DNA of 35,291 nt from the NCBI GenBank assembly GCA_016199985.1, contig JACQFQ010000029.1:137440-172730 (forward strand), read 5' to 3'. Below the pieces are notes generated by a model. The model ran no database searches, was not told the DNA's origin, and saw only the letters and a list, made by a program, of their open reading frames with translations. Within the stretch, counting starts at the first letter, position 1; each line of letters opens with the position of its first letter. The DNA is from Verrucomicrobiota bacterium (GTDB lineage: Bacteria > Verrucomicrobiota > Verrucomicrobiia > Limisphaerales > UBA11320). Positions 24,666 through 33,042 of the stretch are shown in pieces. Position numbers and translations under genes: made by a program.

Positions 24666-24893
24666 GCAGGACTCTTCCGGCGGCGCCTTCGGGGAATCAA
24701 GCGCGTTGTGCTGTTCCAGCGGATCCCTATGCCGAAGGTCCACCGATGTAGCGAACGGCCGCATCGCCCGCTGTGCTGCCGACTTCCTGGTCGGCTGGGC
24801 GTAGAGGCGCGAACGCGCGGTCGGCTTTGGTGGGACCTCCGCAGAGAGGATGGCCGCGGCGCGAGTGGATAAGCGCCGCGGCAGCCGACCGGC
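24666..24893. other. Intergenic region, no supported gene
   Basis: This 228-bp gap lies between the GH42-like gene start and the end of the ABC permease gene, both on the minus strand. It likely holds the hydrolase promoter. I see no terminator or RNA. Confidence 0.4.
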
Positions 24894-26597
24894 TCAATTC
24901 GTCCTGAACAGCTGGCCTAGTTTCTTTCCCATGAGTCGGTTTGCGATCAGCAGGCTCGCGCCCAGGATCGCCATGCCGAGAATCCCCAAAGCGCTCGCGA
25001 TCGAAGGGGCGTTGGCGTCAATGCGGCCCATCAGCGAGTAGATCATTTTTGTGATGGGGAAGAAGTTGTCCTTCATCGCGAGGATGAGCCCATCGCTGAC
25101 CTCGAGCATCGCGAACGCAAAGGTGAGCACCGTGCCGGCGATCAAATGGGCGAAGATCAACGGAAGGGTGATGGTCCGCAGCGTTCGCATCGGCCCCGCG
25201 CCGAGATTCGCGGCGGCTTCCTCGAGCGTCAGGCTGGTTTGCTCAAATCCCGCGCAGGCCGATCGAACAATGTAAGGCAGCCTCCGAACGCTGTAGCTGA
25301 TGATGAGGAGAAAGACGGGGTTCGTCCGCGGATTCAGCCACGCGACCGGCCCGTCGAATCCCGCGACGTAACCGAAAGCGAGAATCAGTCCGGGCAGCGC
25401 GAGCGGCAGCATGGCCAGCGAGTCGAGCAGCCCTGAAAAGGGGACGCGTCGGCGGGTCAGCAGCCACGCGATGGCCACGCCCAGGAAAAGATCGAGCGTC
25501 GCGCTGCATCCCGAGTAGAGCAGGCTGTTGCGAACGCTGCTCGCGGTGAGGTCGTGCGCCCAGAGCGCGCGATAGTGCTCGGTGGTGACCTGGTCCGGCG
25601 CCACGGTCATCACCCAGTGGTTGGAGAAAGATTGGAGCAGCACGCCCACATGCGGCAGCACCGCGATCGCGCCCCAGCCGCCGGCGAGCAGCCAGATCCA
25701 GAGCGTCTGCGCCGGACTGGCCGCGGTCTCGGCGGCGCCCGAGTGCCCGCGGGAAAACATCTCGTAACGACGTCCCGTCCACGCCAGTTTTCCCAGCGTG
25801 AAGAGAAGCAGGGTCAGCAGCAGCACCAGCACGACGAGGGCGTAGCCCATGGGGTTCGCCCGAAGGTCGCTGACCGCGTCGAAGATCTGGACCGGCACGA
25901 CGCGCGAGAATCCGAAGACCAGCGGCGTGCCGAGGTCGGTGAACGCCGCGATGAACACCAGGATCGCGCCGGCGAAGTAGCCGGGCATGATGAGAGGCAG
26001 GGTGATGGTTCGGAAGCGCCGCCATCCATCGGCGCCCAGGTTGGTCGCGGCTTCGTGGAGCGAGGGATCGATGCCGCCGAGCGCCGCCGTCAGGTTGAGA
26101 TAGAGGATGGGGCAGAGGCTGAAGGTCTGCAGCAGGACCATCCCGGCGAATCCGCCGCCGCCGAGCCAGTCGATCGGATGATGGGGCGACTGGAGGCCCA
26201 GCTGGACGAGCAGGAGATTGATGGATCCGAACCTCGCGAACAGCTGCTTCAATCCGATGGCCCCCACGAAGGGCGGCAGGATGAGCGGCATCAGCAGAAG
26301 AGCGCCGAACAGCGTCTTGCCCCGGAACGAGAACCGCGAGGTGATCCACGCCAGCGGGAGCGCGGCCGCGGTCGCCAGGGCCGTTGTGAGAAGCGCGATC
26401 AGGAAGCTGTTTCGAAGGGATTCCAGATGCAGCGGGCTCTGGAACAGGAGCTCGAAGTTTCGCGTGGAGACATGCCCATCAAGGAGGAACGCCTCCTTCA
26501 GCATCAGGCCGCTCGGATAAACCAGGAAGACGCCGAAGAACGCGAAGAGGCACAGAGCCAGCCCGACTGAAGGAAGGGTGAGAGGCGGGCGTTTCAT
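24894..26597 (-). CDS. Fe3+-type ABC transporter permease (two fused permease domains)
   Basis: A 567-residue inner-membrane protein with about 12 hydrophobic segments and two BPD_transp_1 domains. Two EAA loops are visible: L-H-E-A-A-T-N-L-G-A-D-G (followed by RRFRTITLPLIMPG) and L-E-E-A-A-A-N-L-G-A-G-P (followed by RTLRTITLPLIFAH). This tandem arrangement is the FbpB/AfuB/SfuB layout for ferric iron uptake, also used by some phosphonate and polyamine systems. The N-terminus MKRPPLTLPSVGLALCLFAF starts the first helix. Neither the ATPase nor the periplasmic binding protein is in the neighbouring genes, so it appears as an orphan subunit here and its substrate cannot be fixed. Confidence 0.87.
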   Translation of the reverse strand: MKRPPLTLPSVGLALCLFAFFGVFLVYPSGLMLKEAFLLDGHVSTRNFELLFQSPLHLESLRNSFLIALLTTALATAAALPLAWITSRFSFRGKTLFGALLLMPLILPPFVGAIGLKQLFARFGSINLLLVQLGLQSPHHPIDWLGGGGFAGMVLLQTFSLCPILYLNLTAALGGIDPSLHEAATNLGADGWRRFRTITLPLIMPGYFAGAILVFIAAFTDLGTPLVFGFSRVVPVQIFDAVSDLRANPMGYALVVLVLLLTLLLFTLGKLAWTGRRYEMFSRGHSGAAETAASPAQTLWIWLLAGGWGAIAVLPHVGVLLQSFSNHWVMTVAPDQVTTEHYRALWAHDLTASSVRNSLLYSGCSATLDLFLGVAIAWLLTRRRVPFSGLLDSLAMLPLALPGLILAFGYVAGFDGPVAWLNPRTNPVFLLIISYSVRRLPYIVRSACAGFEQTSLTLEEAAANLGAGPMRTLRTITLPLIFAHLIAGTVLTFAFAMLEVSDGLILAMKDNFFPITKMIYSLMGRIDANAPSIASALGILGMAILGASLLIANRLMGKKLGQLFRTN

Positions 26598-26681
26598 CAG
26601 GCGTCGGGTGGTCGACGGGCAGGGGAGACGGCGGGCGGGGCGCCGGTCGCGAGCCGACGGCGCTCCGCCCGAACGCGGGAA

Positions 26682-27500
26682 TCACTTCACATTCTCTTCG
26701 AACCAGGCCTTGGCGCCATCGACAAAAGGAGCGGGCTTCAGCGCGAATCCCTCGCCGTCGGTCTCAATCGCCATCACGCCGTTCCAGTTCGCCTTCTTCA
26801 GCTCCGCCGCGAGCCCCTTGAGGTTGGCGTTGCCTTTGCCGATCTCGGTGTCGGCGGAGACCGTCTCGCCCAGCGCGGGCTTCACTTCCTTGTCCTTCAG
26901 GTGAATGTCGAGCACGCGACCGTCGTATTCGCGGAAGATCTTGGCGGCGTCGAATCCCGCGGCGGTGATCCATCCGGCGTCCATGCAAACCCCGATGCGC
27001 GGGTCGCGGTGCTTGAGCACGTTCTTGACGACCGCGGGGTTGCCGTACATGGAACGAATCCCGTGATTGTGGATCGCCACCCGGATGTCGTACTCCTTCA
27101 CGAGCTCCTCCAGATTGTCGAAGATCTTGAAATCGTTGGGCTCGACGATGATCAACCGGATCCCCATCAGTTTCGCGAACTCGAACAGCTTCCGGTTTTG
27201 CTCCTTGTCCAGCGAAGTGCCCGCGACGCCGAACGTGTAAACGCGCAGGCCGTTCTTCTCGAGGATTTCCTTCTTCTTCTGGATCTCCTGGATCGGGCCG
27301 TTGGGATCGAGGTGCGCGGCGGTGAGCTGCAGCGTCTTGATTCCGTGGGCGACGGCGAATTCGACGACCTGGTCGAACTTGAGATGGCGAAGCGTCCAGC
27401 TTTGAAGTCCGAGCTGAACTTCGGCGCGGGCCGCGGCGCAGGGGAGCGTGAGGGCAGTCGCGCAAAGCAGGGCTGCGGTGATGCGTTGGAGATAGGACAT
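26682..27500 (-). CDS. Secreted sugar phosphate isomerase/epimerase-like protein (AP endonuclease 2 / xylose isomerase-like TIM barrel)
   Basis: A 272-residue protein with a cleavable signal peptide (RITAALLCATALTLPCAAAR, then AEVQ). The mature TIM barrel shows LGLQSWTLRHLKFDQVVEFA, GIKTLQLTAAHLDPNGPIQE, FELAxx-like metal-site strands, LIIVEPNDFKIFDNLEELVK, IRVAIHNHGIRSMYGNPAVV, RIGVCMDAGWITAAGFDAAK, VLDIHLKDKEVKPALGETVS and GVMAIETDGEG. The conserved E, H-N-H, D-x-G and H-x-K-D residues are those of the family's metal and substrate site. Secreted members like this are common in Planctomycetes and Verrucomicrobia. The gene lies 84 bp upstream of the ABC permease gene on the same strand, possibly one operon. 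Substrate unknown. Confidence 0.88.
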   Translation of the reverse strand: MSYLQRITAALLCATALTLPCAAARAEVQLGLQSWTLRHLKFDQVVEFAVAHGIKTLQLTAAHLDPNGPIQEIQKKKEILEKNGLRVYTFGVAGTSLDKEQNRKLFEFAKLMGIRLIIVEPNDFKIFDNLEELVKEYDIRVAIHNHGIRSMYGNPAVVKNVLKHRDPRIGVCMDAGWITAAGFDAAKIFREYDGRVLDIHLKDKEVKPALGETVSADTEIGKGNANLKGLAAELKKANWNGVMAIETDGEGFALKPAPFVDGAKAWFEENVK

Positions 27501-27523
27501 GGGGCGGGGAGGGTTGCTGTGGT

Positions 27524-28204
27524 TTATGTTTTTGGTTTTTGGACTGGGGAATTCTGCGTCGCCATCGGGTCGTGACCGCGCGTCCTGCGCCCAAGAACCG
27601 AGACGCCGCCGGCCGCGAGGGCCGCGATCGCCCGCGGATAGAGCCGGCGCTCCGCCTCCTGGATCCGGGCGTGCAGCGATTCAGGGGAGTCGTTGTCGAG
27701 CACCGGCACGGTCTCCTGTCCGATGATCGCGCCGCTGTCGATGCCTTGATCCACAAAATGGACCGTGCATCCGGTCACCTTCACGCCGTAGTCGAGCGCC
27801 TGCTTCCAGGCCTCCAGCCCCGGGAAGGAGGGGAGCAGCGAAGGGTGGATGTTCACGACGCGCTGCGGGAACGCGTTCAGAAACGCGCCCTTCAGGATCC
27901 GCATGAACCCCGCGAGCACCACGAGGTCCACGTCGGCGGCTTTCAGCCTGGCGATGTAGTCCTGCTCGACCGCCTCGTCCAGCTTGGTGCGATATTGGCC
28001 GGGGGCGATGAAGGCGCAGGGGAGCGAACGCGCCTTCGCATGAGCGAGGATTCCCGCGTCGGCGACGTCGCTGAGCACGATGGCGATCCGCGCCGGCACG
28101 GAGCCCTGGGCGATGGCGTCGGCGATCGCGACCATGTTGGAGCCTTTCCCGGAGCCGAGAACACCGATGCGATAAGGGCCGACGCGCTGCACGGCTTCAC
28201 TCAT
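27524..28204 (-). CDS. purN: Phosphoribosylglycinamide formyltransferase
   Basis: A 226-residue enzyme that transfers a formyl group from 10-formyl-THF to GAR in purine synthesis. It shows IGVLGSGKGSNMVAI (P-loop for GAR, residues 13-27), DLVVLAGFMRILKGAFLNAF, the signature VVNIHPSLLPSFPGLEAWKQ (Asn118, His120 catalytic) and GCTVHFVDQGIDSGAIIGQ (Asp156 = E. coli Asp144). Typical length is about 190-210; the C-terminal 20 residues (TRGHDPMATQNSPVQKPKT) are an unstructured tail. It lies 53 bp from the divergent LOG gene, so both promoters share that gap, and 23 bp upstream of the secreted isomerase-like gene. Confidence 0.95.
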   Translation of the reverse strand: MSEAVQRVGPYRIGVLGSGKGSNMVAIADAIAQGSVPARIAIVLSDVADAGILAHAKARSLPCAFIAPGQYRTKLDEAVEQDYIARLKAADVDLVVLAGFMRILKGAFLNAFPQRVVNIHPSLLPSFPGLEAWKQALDYGVKVTGCTVHFVDQGIDSGAIIGQETVPVLDNDSPESLHARIQEAERRLYPRAIAALAAGGVSVLGRRTRGHDPMATQNSPVQKPKT

Positions 28205-28257
28205 ACCGCATGAGAAACTGCTTGGGCAATAGCGCTCGCGCTGGGTAGGTTCGCCGG

Positions 28258-28938
28258 ATGGAAAGCAACCAGCTCACCGGGGCCCAGGAAGAACCATGGA
28301 GGATCTTCAAGATTCTCGCGGAGTTCGTCGACGCATTCGAAGCCCTCTCCAAGGTGGGGCCCGCTGTCACGATCTTCGGATCCGCCCGCACCCGGCCCGG
28401 GCACGCGGACTACCGCCTGGCGATGCGCATGGCCGAGGCGCTGGCGCGCCGCGAGTTCGCGGTGGTCACCGGCGGCGGACCCGGAATCATGGAGGCCGCC
28501 AACCGCGGCGCCAAAAAAGCCGGCGGGAGATCCATCGGGCTCAATATCGAGCTGCCCCACGAGCAGAAGGGAAATCCGTACGCGACCACTCAGCTGAACT
28601 TCCACTACTTCTTCTCGCGCAAGGTCTGCCTGGTGAAGTACAGCAGCGGATTCCTCTACTTCCCCGGCGGCTTTGGAACATTGGACGAATTCTTCGAGGT
28701 GGTCACCCTCGTGCAAACGCGAAAGCTGGAGGGCTTCCCCATCGTGATGGTCGGCAAGTCTTATTGGCGGGGCCTGTTTCAGTGGATCCGCAAGTCGGTG
28801 CTGACCCGGGGTATGATCAACCCCGAGGACCTGAACCTGGTCACGATCACGGATGATCCGGACCATGTCATCGAGCTGGTGGAACGCTATGTCGAGAAGC
28901 GCGGCGCCGATGCGATGCGCTATGGCGCGTTCTCATGA
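28258..28938 (+). CDS. LOG family protein (TIGR00730-type, cytokinin riboside 5'-monophosphate phosphoribohydrolase-like)
   Basis: A 226-residue Rossmann-fold nucleotide-binding protein of the LOG/YgdH-like family. VTIFGSARTRPG (37-48), VVTGGGPGIMEAANRGA (69-85) and the catalytic signature PGGFGTLDE (136-144, Glu144) with Arg121 (FSRKVCL) are visible. LOG enzymes cleave nucleoside 5'-monophosphates; in bacteria the physiological role (purine nucleotide recycling) is not fully settled. It is divergent from purN and its last 6 bases overlap the convergent M3 peptidase gene. No sign of degradation. Confidence 0.92.
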   Translation: MESNQLTGAQEEPWRIFKILAEFVDAFEALSKVGPAVTIFGSARTRPGHADYRLAMRMAEALARREFAVVTGGGPGIMEAANRGAKKAGGRSIGLNIELPHEQKGNPYATTQLNFHYFFSRKVCLVKYSSGFLYFPGGFGTLDEFFEVVTLVQTRKLEGFPIVMVGKSYWRGLFQWIRKSVLTRGMINPEDLNLVTITDDPDHVIELVERYVEKRGADAMRYGAFS

Positions 28939-30663
28939 CATCGCGGCGAGCTCGGATCGAAGGAGCGCCACCAGCGGCTGGATGGTCTTCCGGCTGAAGT
29001 CGAAGTGGCAGCCCGCCGTCTGAAAGAGCTCGGGCAGCGGACGCGAGCCCCCGAGCGCAAGGCCCTTGAGATAGTCGCTGAGCGCCGAGGCGCGGTTGCG
29101 TTTGGAGTTCGCCCACACCTGCAGGGCGCCCAGCTGCGCGATCCCGTATTCGATGTAGTAAAAGGGATAGAGAAAAATGTGGAGCTGTCGGTGCCACAGA
29201 TTCGACCGCACTTCCTCCTGTCCGGACCAGTCCACATCGTCGCCGAAACGCTTCATCAATCGGACCCACGCCTCGGTCCGCTCCGCGCGGGAATGTCCGG
29301 GGTGGGTGTAGATCCAGTGCTGGAAGGCGTCGACTGTGGCGATCCACGGGAGGATCTTGAGAATACCCTCCAGGTGATCCCGTCGCGCGCGACCCGCCTC
29401 GGGCAGCCCGTAGAATTCCTCGATATGCTCGTTCCCGAGAAGCTCCATGCTCATCGACGCCACCTCGCAGAATTCCAGCGGCGCTCCCCGATAGGCGTAG
29501 AGCTCCTCCTTCCGCGTCGCCAAAGCATGGAAGGCGTGCCCGGCCTCGTGGAGAAGCGTCTCGACGTCGCGCTGAACGCCGACGGCGTTCATGAAGATGA
29601 ACGGGAGCCGGGCTTCCGCCAGCGTGGACTGATACCCGCCCGGCGCCTTGCCCTTCCGGTTGTCGAGATCCAGGAGCCGGCATTCCCGCATCAGTCGGAA
29701 TCCGTAGCTGAGGTCGGGCGACAAACGGTCGAAGATCTGCTGGCTGGACGCGACGAGATGGTTGACGTCGGAGAAAGGGCGGAGCGGGGGACGGTTGAGC
29801 GGATCGACCGATAAATCCCAGGGACGGAGCGCGGGCAGCTGAAGATTCTGCCGCCGGCGGGCCTGCAGCTCGTGCAGGACGGGCATGACCTCCGATTCCA
29901 CCGCGTTATGGAAGTCCTCGCAGTGGCGCGGGGTGTAGTCGAACCGGCCTCGCAACTTGAACGCGTAGTCGCGGTAGCTCGTATAGCCGGCGTTCTTGGC
30001 CATCGTCTCGCGCAGCTCGAGGAGGCTTTCGAAGAATTGCTCAAACTTCTCCGTTTCAAGAAGACGGCGTTGAGCGGTCAGCTCCCACGCCTCCTGTCGC
30101 ACGGCCCGGTCCTGCTCCTCCAGAAAGGGCGTCATCTGGGGCAGGGTGCGCTCCTTGCCCTGGAACTCGACGGTGAGCGAGCCGCTGAGCTTCTGGTATT
30201 GTTGTCCGAGCTTGGCCTCCTCGGTCTCGAGAGGCACGTTCTCCTGTCGGAACAGCTCGACGCGCAGCGCGGTGTCGCGGTTGAAGACCTCGTATCGCGC
30301 CTTGGGCAGCAGCGGCCTTACGGGATGCGCCAGGTAAAGCTCGGCGAGCTTTTGCTGCCGGGGTTTCAGCTCCGGCTCCACGGATTCGATGAAGTGGAGG
30401 TAGTTCTTCTCGAGCTCCGGATCCTCGGTGTAGCAGGTCATCGCGATATACCGGCGCGACGACTCCTCGTCGATGGCCGCGCTCAGCTCGCCGCAGTGCA
30501 GGAGCCATTTCTCCAGCTCGGCGGCGGTTTTGCATTGCGGCGCGCGCTCCTCCAGCTGGTCGAACAAGGGCGCGACCTCGGCCCAATTCCCCAGGTCGAG
30601 TTTCTTGGGGACAAACTCTCTTGGCGTATGGGGCGACAGCTCGCCAAAGGGCAATCGAGACAT
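28933..30663 (-). CDS. M3 family oligoendopeptidase F-like zinc metallopeptidase
   Basis: A 576-residue peptidase from ATG 30663 (MSRLPFGELSPHTPREFVPK); a GTG two codons upstream is an alternative. The zinc motif H372-E-A-G-H376 sits in VETLLHEAGHAFHALATRKE; the third ligand Glu lies in the following EFCEVASMSMELLGNEHIEE. The helical N-terminal domain, KERTLPQMTPFLEEQDRAVR and the C-terminal QLHIFLYPFYYIEYGIAQLG stretch (substrate-binding Tyr/His region) are standard for PepF/M3B. No signal peptide is seen, so it is probably cytoplasmic and degrades oligopeptides. The end overlaps the convergent LOG gene by 6 bp. Length agrees with the family (about 560-610). Confidence 0.93.
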   Translation of the reverse strand: MSRLPFGELSPHTPREFVPKKLDLGNWAEVAPLFDQLEERAPQCKTAAELEKWLLHCGELSAAIDEESSRRYIAMTCYTEDPELEKNYLHFIESVEPELKPRQQKLAELYLAHPVRPLLPKARYEVFNRDTALRVELFRQENVPLETEEAKLGQQYQKLSGSLTVEFQGKERTLPQMTPFLEEQDRAVRQEAWELTAQRRLLETEKFEQFFESLLELRETMAKNAGYTSYRDYAFKLRGRFDYTPRHCEDFHNAVESEVMPVLHELQARRRQNLQLPALRPWDLSVDPLNRPPLRPFSDVNHLVASSQQIFDRLSPDLSYGFRLMRECRLLDLDNRKGKAPGGYQSTLAEARLPFIFMNAVGVQRDVETLLHEAGHAFHALATRKEELYAYRGAPLEFCEVASMSMELLGNEHIEEFYGLPEAGRARRDHLEGILKILPWIATVDAFQHWIYTHPGHSRAERTEAWVRLMKRFGDDVDWSGQEEVRSNLWHRQLHIFLYPFYYIEYGIAQLGALQVWANSKRNRASALSDYLKGLALGGSRPLPELFQTAGCHFDFSRKTIQPLVALLRSELAAMS

Positions 30664-30729
30664 GAGCACGGAAAATAGCGGGTGCCCTTCGGAGGAGCCA
30701 GAGGAAACTTGGGCGCGGCGTTGGATCGG

Positions 30730-30759
30730 CCACGGCTACCGACAAAGTCGGCGCCGTGG
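30730..30759. repeat. GC-rich two-part hairpin
   Basis: CCACGGC (30730-30736) pairs with GCCGTGG (30753-30759), and CCGAC (30739-30743) pairs with GTCGG (30747-30751), with a small internal bulge and an AAA loop. It lies in the 5' flank of the M3 peptidase gene. It could be a REP-like unit or a leader structure; no T-run follows. Confidence 0.5.
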
Positions 30760-30785
30760 TGATTCTGGGAGCATCGGGGTCGGGG

Positions 30786-30898
30786 AGGTTGCCCGCGAAG
30801 CACGCTAAAAGCGCGAAATGGGAATGGATCGAGGAGGTGGAAGCACCGGTTTTCTGTGCCGCCTCTTTCGCGTCTTTAGCGTGTTACGCGGGCAACCT
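30786..30898. repeat. 113-bp imperfect palindrome, MITE/REP-like element
   Basis: The left arm (30786-30818, starting AGGTTGCCCGCG) and right arm (30866-30898, ending CGCGGGCAACCT) are inverted copies matching at 29 of 33 positions. The 47-bp centre has a second small inverted repeat (GCAC...GTGC with flanking GGAGG/CCTC). The arms carry repeated GCG/TAGC motifs (ACGCTAAAxxCGCGAAA). I see no target-site duplication, and no transposase gene is inside. It may be a non-autonomous repeat element or a large bidirectional hairpin. Confidence 0.65.
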
Positions 30899-31032
30899 TA
30901 TCCGCCCCCCGCCGCGCGACGGAGCCGGAGATGACGATGACGATGACGACGAGTAGGAGTGGGGAAGCGGGTGAAAGAAACTCCCATGAGCCCGTTGCAT
31001 CGGAGCTGAGAGTTGGATACTAACGGAGCGCG

Positions 31033-32166
31033 ATGGCGGACGAACGGGCATGGACCGCGACTTGGCTGAAGACGGGGAGGGACGCCTTCGCCGAGATGCT
31101 GGCGGCCATTGAACGCGCGACCCGGTCCATCTGCCTCGAGACTTACATCTGCGACGACTCCGACGTTTCGCGCCGATTCCGGGCGGCGCTCATCGCGGCC
31201 ATCGGGCGGGGCGTCCGAGTGCGGGTGCTCATCGACGCGTTCGGCTCGCTCGAGCTGCGCAATGCTTTTTGGCAGCCGCTCGTGAAGGCGGGGGGCGCCT
31301 TCCGATGGTTCAATCCCCTGACCCTGAATCGCCTCGCTTATCGCAATCATCGCAAGCTTTTGGTCTGCGACGGGAATGTGGCCTTCATCGGCGGCTACAA
31401 TATCTCGAGCGCCTACGACGGCGACGGCGTGAGCTCGGGGTGGCGCGACCTTGGCCTCCGGCTGACCGGCGATATCGTGTCCGCCCTGGCCGAGTCGTTC
31501 GAGCTGCTGTTCGCGAAGGCCGATTTCAAGCACCGTCTCCTCCCGCCGCTCCGACGCCGCGGAACGGCCATCCTCGAGTCCGGGCTGCGATGGAAACTGC
31601 TGCTGAACATCCCGAGCTTTAGGCATCGCGCGGTCAAGCGAACGCTCGTCGAGGACCTGAGGCACGCGCGATCGGTGTGCATTGAGTCCGGATATTTCCT
31701 CCCCACATGGCGGATTCGTCATCGGCTCCTGCGGCTCGCCCGCTCGGGGGTGCGCGTCCGACTGATCCTGGCGGGGCGCTCGGATGTCTGGCTGGCGCAG
31801 CTCGCGGGGCGGAGATTGTACGAGGCCTTCATGAAGGCGGGCGTGGAGATCTACGAATATCAGCCGCAGATCCTCCACGCGAAACTCGTCGTGATCGACG
31901 ACACAGTCTACGCCGGGTCGTGCAATCTGGATTTGCGCAGCCTGAACTTCAACTATGAGCTGATGGTCCGGATGCAGGACGCGTCCCTGGCCGCCGAGGC
32001 TCGGGAGATGTTCGAGAAAGATCTTGAGAACAGCCGGCGAATTGACCCCGCCACATGGCGTCACGAGCGGAACATCTGGACGAAGTGGCGGGAGGATGTG
32101 GCGCATTTTCTCCTCACGCGCATCGATCCCTTTGTTGCGCGCTGGCAGCTCAAGCTCCTGCGATAG
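31033..32166 (+). CDS. Cardiolipin-synthase-like phospholipase D family protein
   Basis: A 377-residue protein with two HKD motifs: HRKLLVCDGNVAFIGGYN (His106, Lys108, Asp113) and HAKLVVIDDTVYAGSCNLD (His282, Lys284, Asp289). It has no N-terminal transmembrane pair, so it is of the soluble, ClsB/YbhO-like type rather than ClsA. It begins AFAEMLAAIERATRSICLET, the usual PLD entry strand. It probably condenses phosphatidylglycerol (or related lipids) to cardiolipin at the membrane face. The start has GGAG 8 bases upstream. It sits immediately left of the cassette array and has no partner gene in an operon. Confidence 0.93.
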   Translation: MADERAWTATWLKTGRDAFAEMLAAIERATRSICLETYICDDSDVSRRFRAALIAAIGRGVRVRVLIDAFGSLELRNAFWQPLVKAGGAFRWFNPLTLNRLAYRNHRKLLVCDGNVAFIGGYNISSAYDGDGVSSGWRDLGLRLTGDIVSALAESFELLFAKADFKHRLLPPLRRRGTAILESGLRWKLLLNIPSFRHRAVKRTLVEDLRHARSVCIESGYFLPTWRIRHRLLRLARSGVRVRLILAGRSDVWLAQLAGRRLYEAFMKAGVEIYEYQPQILHAKLVVIDDTVYAGSCNLDLRSLNFNYELMVRMQDASLAAEAREMFEKDLENSRRIDPATWRHERNIWTKWREDVAHFLLTRIDPFVARWQLKLLR

Positions 32167-32236
32167 CCTGGATGTCGCGCGCTGGCGTCCGCGGCCCCAT
32201 CGCCCGCTCTCCGCTGGCGATGGTTTTGCCGCTCCC

Positions 32237-32264
32237 GTCCGCCAGTCCGCCAGTCCGCCAGTCC
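32237..32264. repeat. Short tandem repeat, 3.5 copies of an 8-bp unit
   Basis: GTCCGCCA is repeated exactly three times (32237-32260) followed by a half copy GTCC (32261-32264), about 70 bp after the PLD stop codon. It is a simple tandem repeat in non-coding DNA; slippage variation would be expected between strains. Confidence 0.8.
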
Positions 32265-32517
32265 AAGCCTGAATTCCTCCCTGGACTTCGACTGTGGGTC
32301 GGGGTATCTGAGGTGGGTCGGGATGGGAAATGGAGTGCTTGGAGTGGTAAGTGTCGTGAGGCGGCCTGGAGACAATCGCCAACAGCAAACGGCGACCTGC
32401 TTATGCGGGTCACGGACTGGCGGCAGCTTTTAAATATTTCCCAGCCCTAAAAACCCTCTGGAAAACAGACCTCACGGCACATTCCCCGCGGCGAGATTTG
32501 AAACTAAGTTGAGGATC

Positions 32518-32549
32518 GGAAACAAAGCGCTCCAAAGCGCGATTTGTCC
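32518..32549. repeat. Intergenic hairpin
   Basis: GCGCT (32527-32531) and AGCGC (32536-32540) pair around a CCAA loop. The stem extends with ACAAA (32522-32526) and TTTGT (32543-32547) and GG/CC flanks. It is not followed by a long T-run. It could be a weak terminator for the PLD gene or a dispersed palindrome. Confidence 0.45.
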
Positions 32550-32703
32550 TTTATGGCTGATGTCCTGAAGGCTTCATTGCGAAACATCTCCTTTGATTCC
32601 CATGAGTTGATCCGATGAAAGTGCTCCCTGTGACAGCCTCAACAGGACAACAAACTCCTGAACGAGGGCAAACAGTCCAGAATCAAACTTTGTCCGAATA
32701 CTA

Positions 32704-32710
32704 GTTAGCC
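32704..32710 (+). other. Degenerate recombination core at the left boundary of the array (candidate)
   Basis: GTTAGCC resembles the integron core GTTRRRY with one mismatch and lies 11 bp before the first cassette gene's ATG, the same short spacing (2-14 bp) seen between each downstream core and its next start codon. It is the best candidate for the left edge of cassette 1, either a decayed attI 3' end or a decayed attC R' site. No matching R'' site is visible upstream. Confidence 0.35.
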
Positions 32711-32721
32711 ATCTGCGAGCT

Positions 32722-33042
32722 ATGTATCCATTCGGCGGTATTCTCATCGCACCAGTTGTCGCGGGTTACGTCGCGAGCGTCCTTGTTCGCACTCAGCGAT
32801 GTGGAGGGAGTCGTCCTGGTTTACTATTCGTGGCTTCGGTTGTCGCGGGGGTGTTTGCTTCATGGATTTCCATGTTCCAGCTCGATCCATTCACGCGGGC
32901 GTGGTGGACAAATGGCAAGGTTGACGGTTGGACGCTCTTAGGACTTTCCGGAATTCCGTCGGTGGTTGTATCCCTGGTTGCCGCCAGATTGGTCCTCGCT
33001 CACCACATCAGGACCACTGGTAGATTACATCGGAATGGCTAA
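32722..33042 (+). CDS. Cassette 1 gene: small integral membrane protein (106 aa)
   Basis: A 106-residue protein with three likely membrane helices: FGGILIAPVVAGYVASVLV (about 4-22), LLFVASVVAGVFASWISMF (about 34-53) and LLGLSGIPSVVVSLVAARLV (about 72-91), joined by a WWTNGKVDGW loop. Its stop TAA (33040-33042) lies inside the R''-like end of the following attC site, as is common for cassette genes. The start is ATG 32722, 11 bp after the degenerate core. Base composition is lower in GC than the neighbouring host genes. No function can be assigned; small membrane proteins are frequent in chromosomal integron arrays. Confidence 0.75.
   Translation: MYPFGGILIAPVVAGYVASVLVRTQRCGGSRPGLLFVASVVAGVFASWISMFQLDPFTRAWWTNGKVDGWTLLGLSGIPSVVVSLVAARLVLAHHIRTTGRLHRNG

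Larger units (their letters stand above)
30664..31032. other. Intergenic region with palindromic repeats, no gene
   Basis: The 369 bp between the divergent M3 peptidase and PLD genes hold two inverted repeats (30730-30759 and 30786-30898, listed separately) and a short simple repeat of GATGAC units (30930-30953). GGAG lies 8 bases before the PLD ATG at 31033. I find no coding sequence. Confidence 0.6.
32167..32703. other. Non-coding flank between PLD gene and cassette array
   Basis: About 540 bp with no supported gene on either strand. It contains a short 8-bp tandem repeat (32237-32264) and a hairpin (32518-32549). Base composition becomes more AT-rich from about 32420 onwards, ahead of the first cassette. 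In an integron the attI site and the Pc promoter would be expected here, but I find no integrase coding sequence and no attI-type site I can recognise apart from a degenerate core GTTAGCC at 32704-32710. Confidence 0.5.

Noticed and set aside
30930..30953. Run of Asp codons from repeated GATGAC units, looking like an acidic tail
   Set aside because: It is a short simple repeat in non-coding DNA, not joined to any supported gene.
30898..32388. Long open frame (496 codons) on the minus strand, antisense to the PLD gene
   Set aside because: It is the complement of a clear PLD gene with two HKD motifs; its product has no family features and starts in repeat DNA. High GC keeps the antisense frame open.
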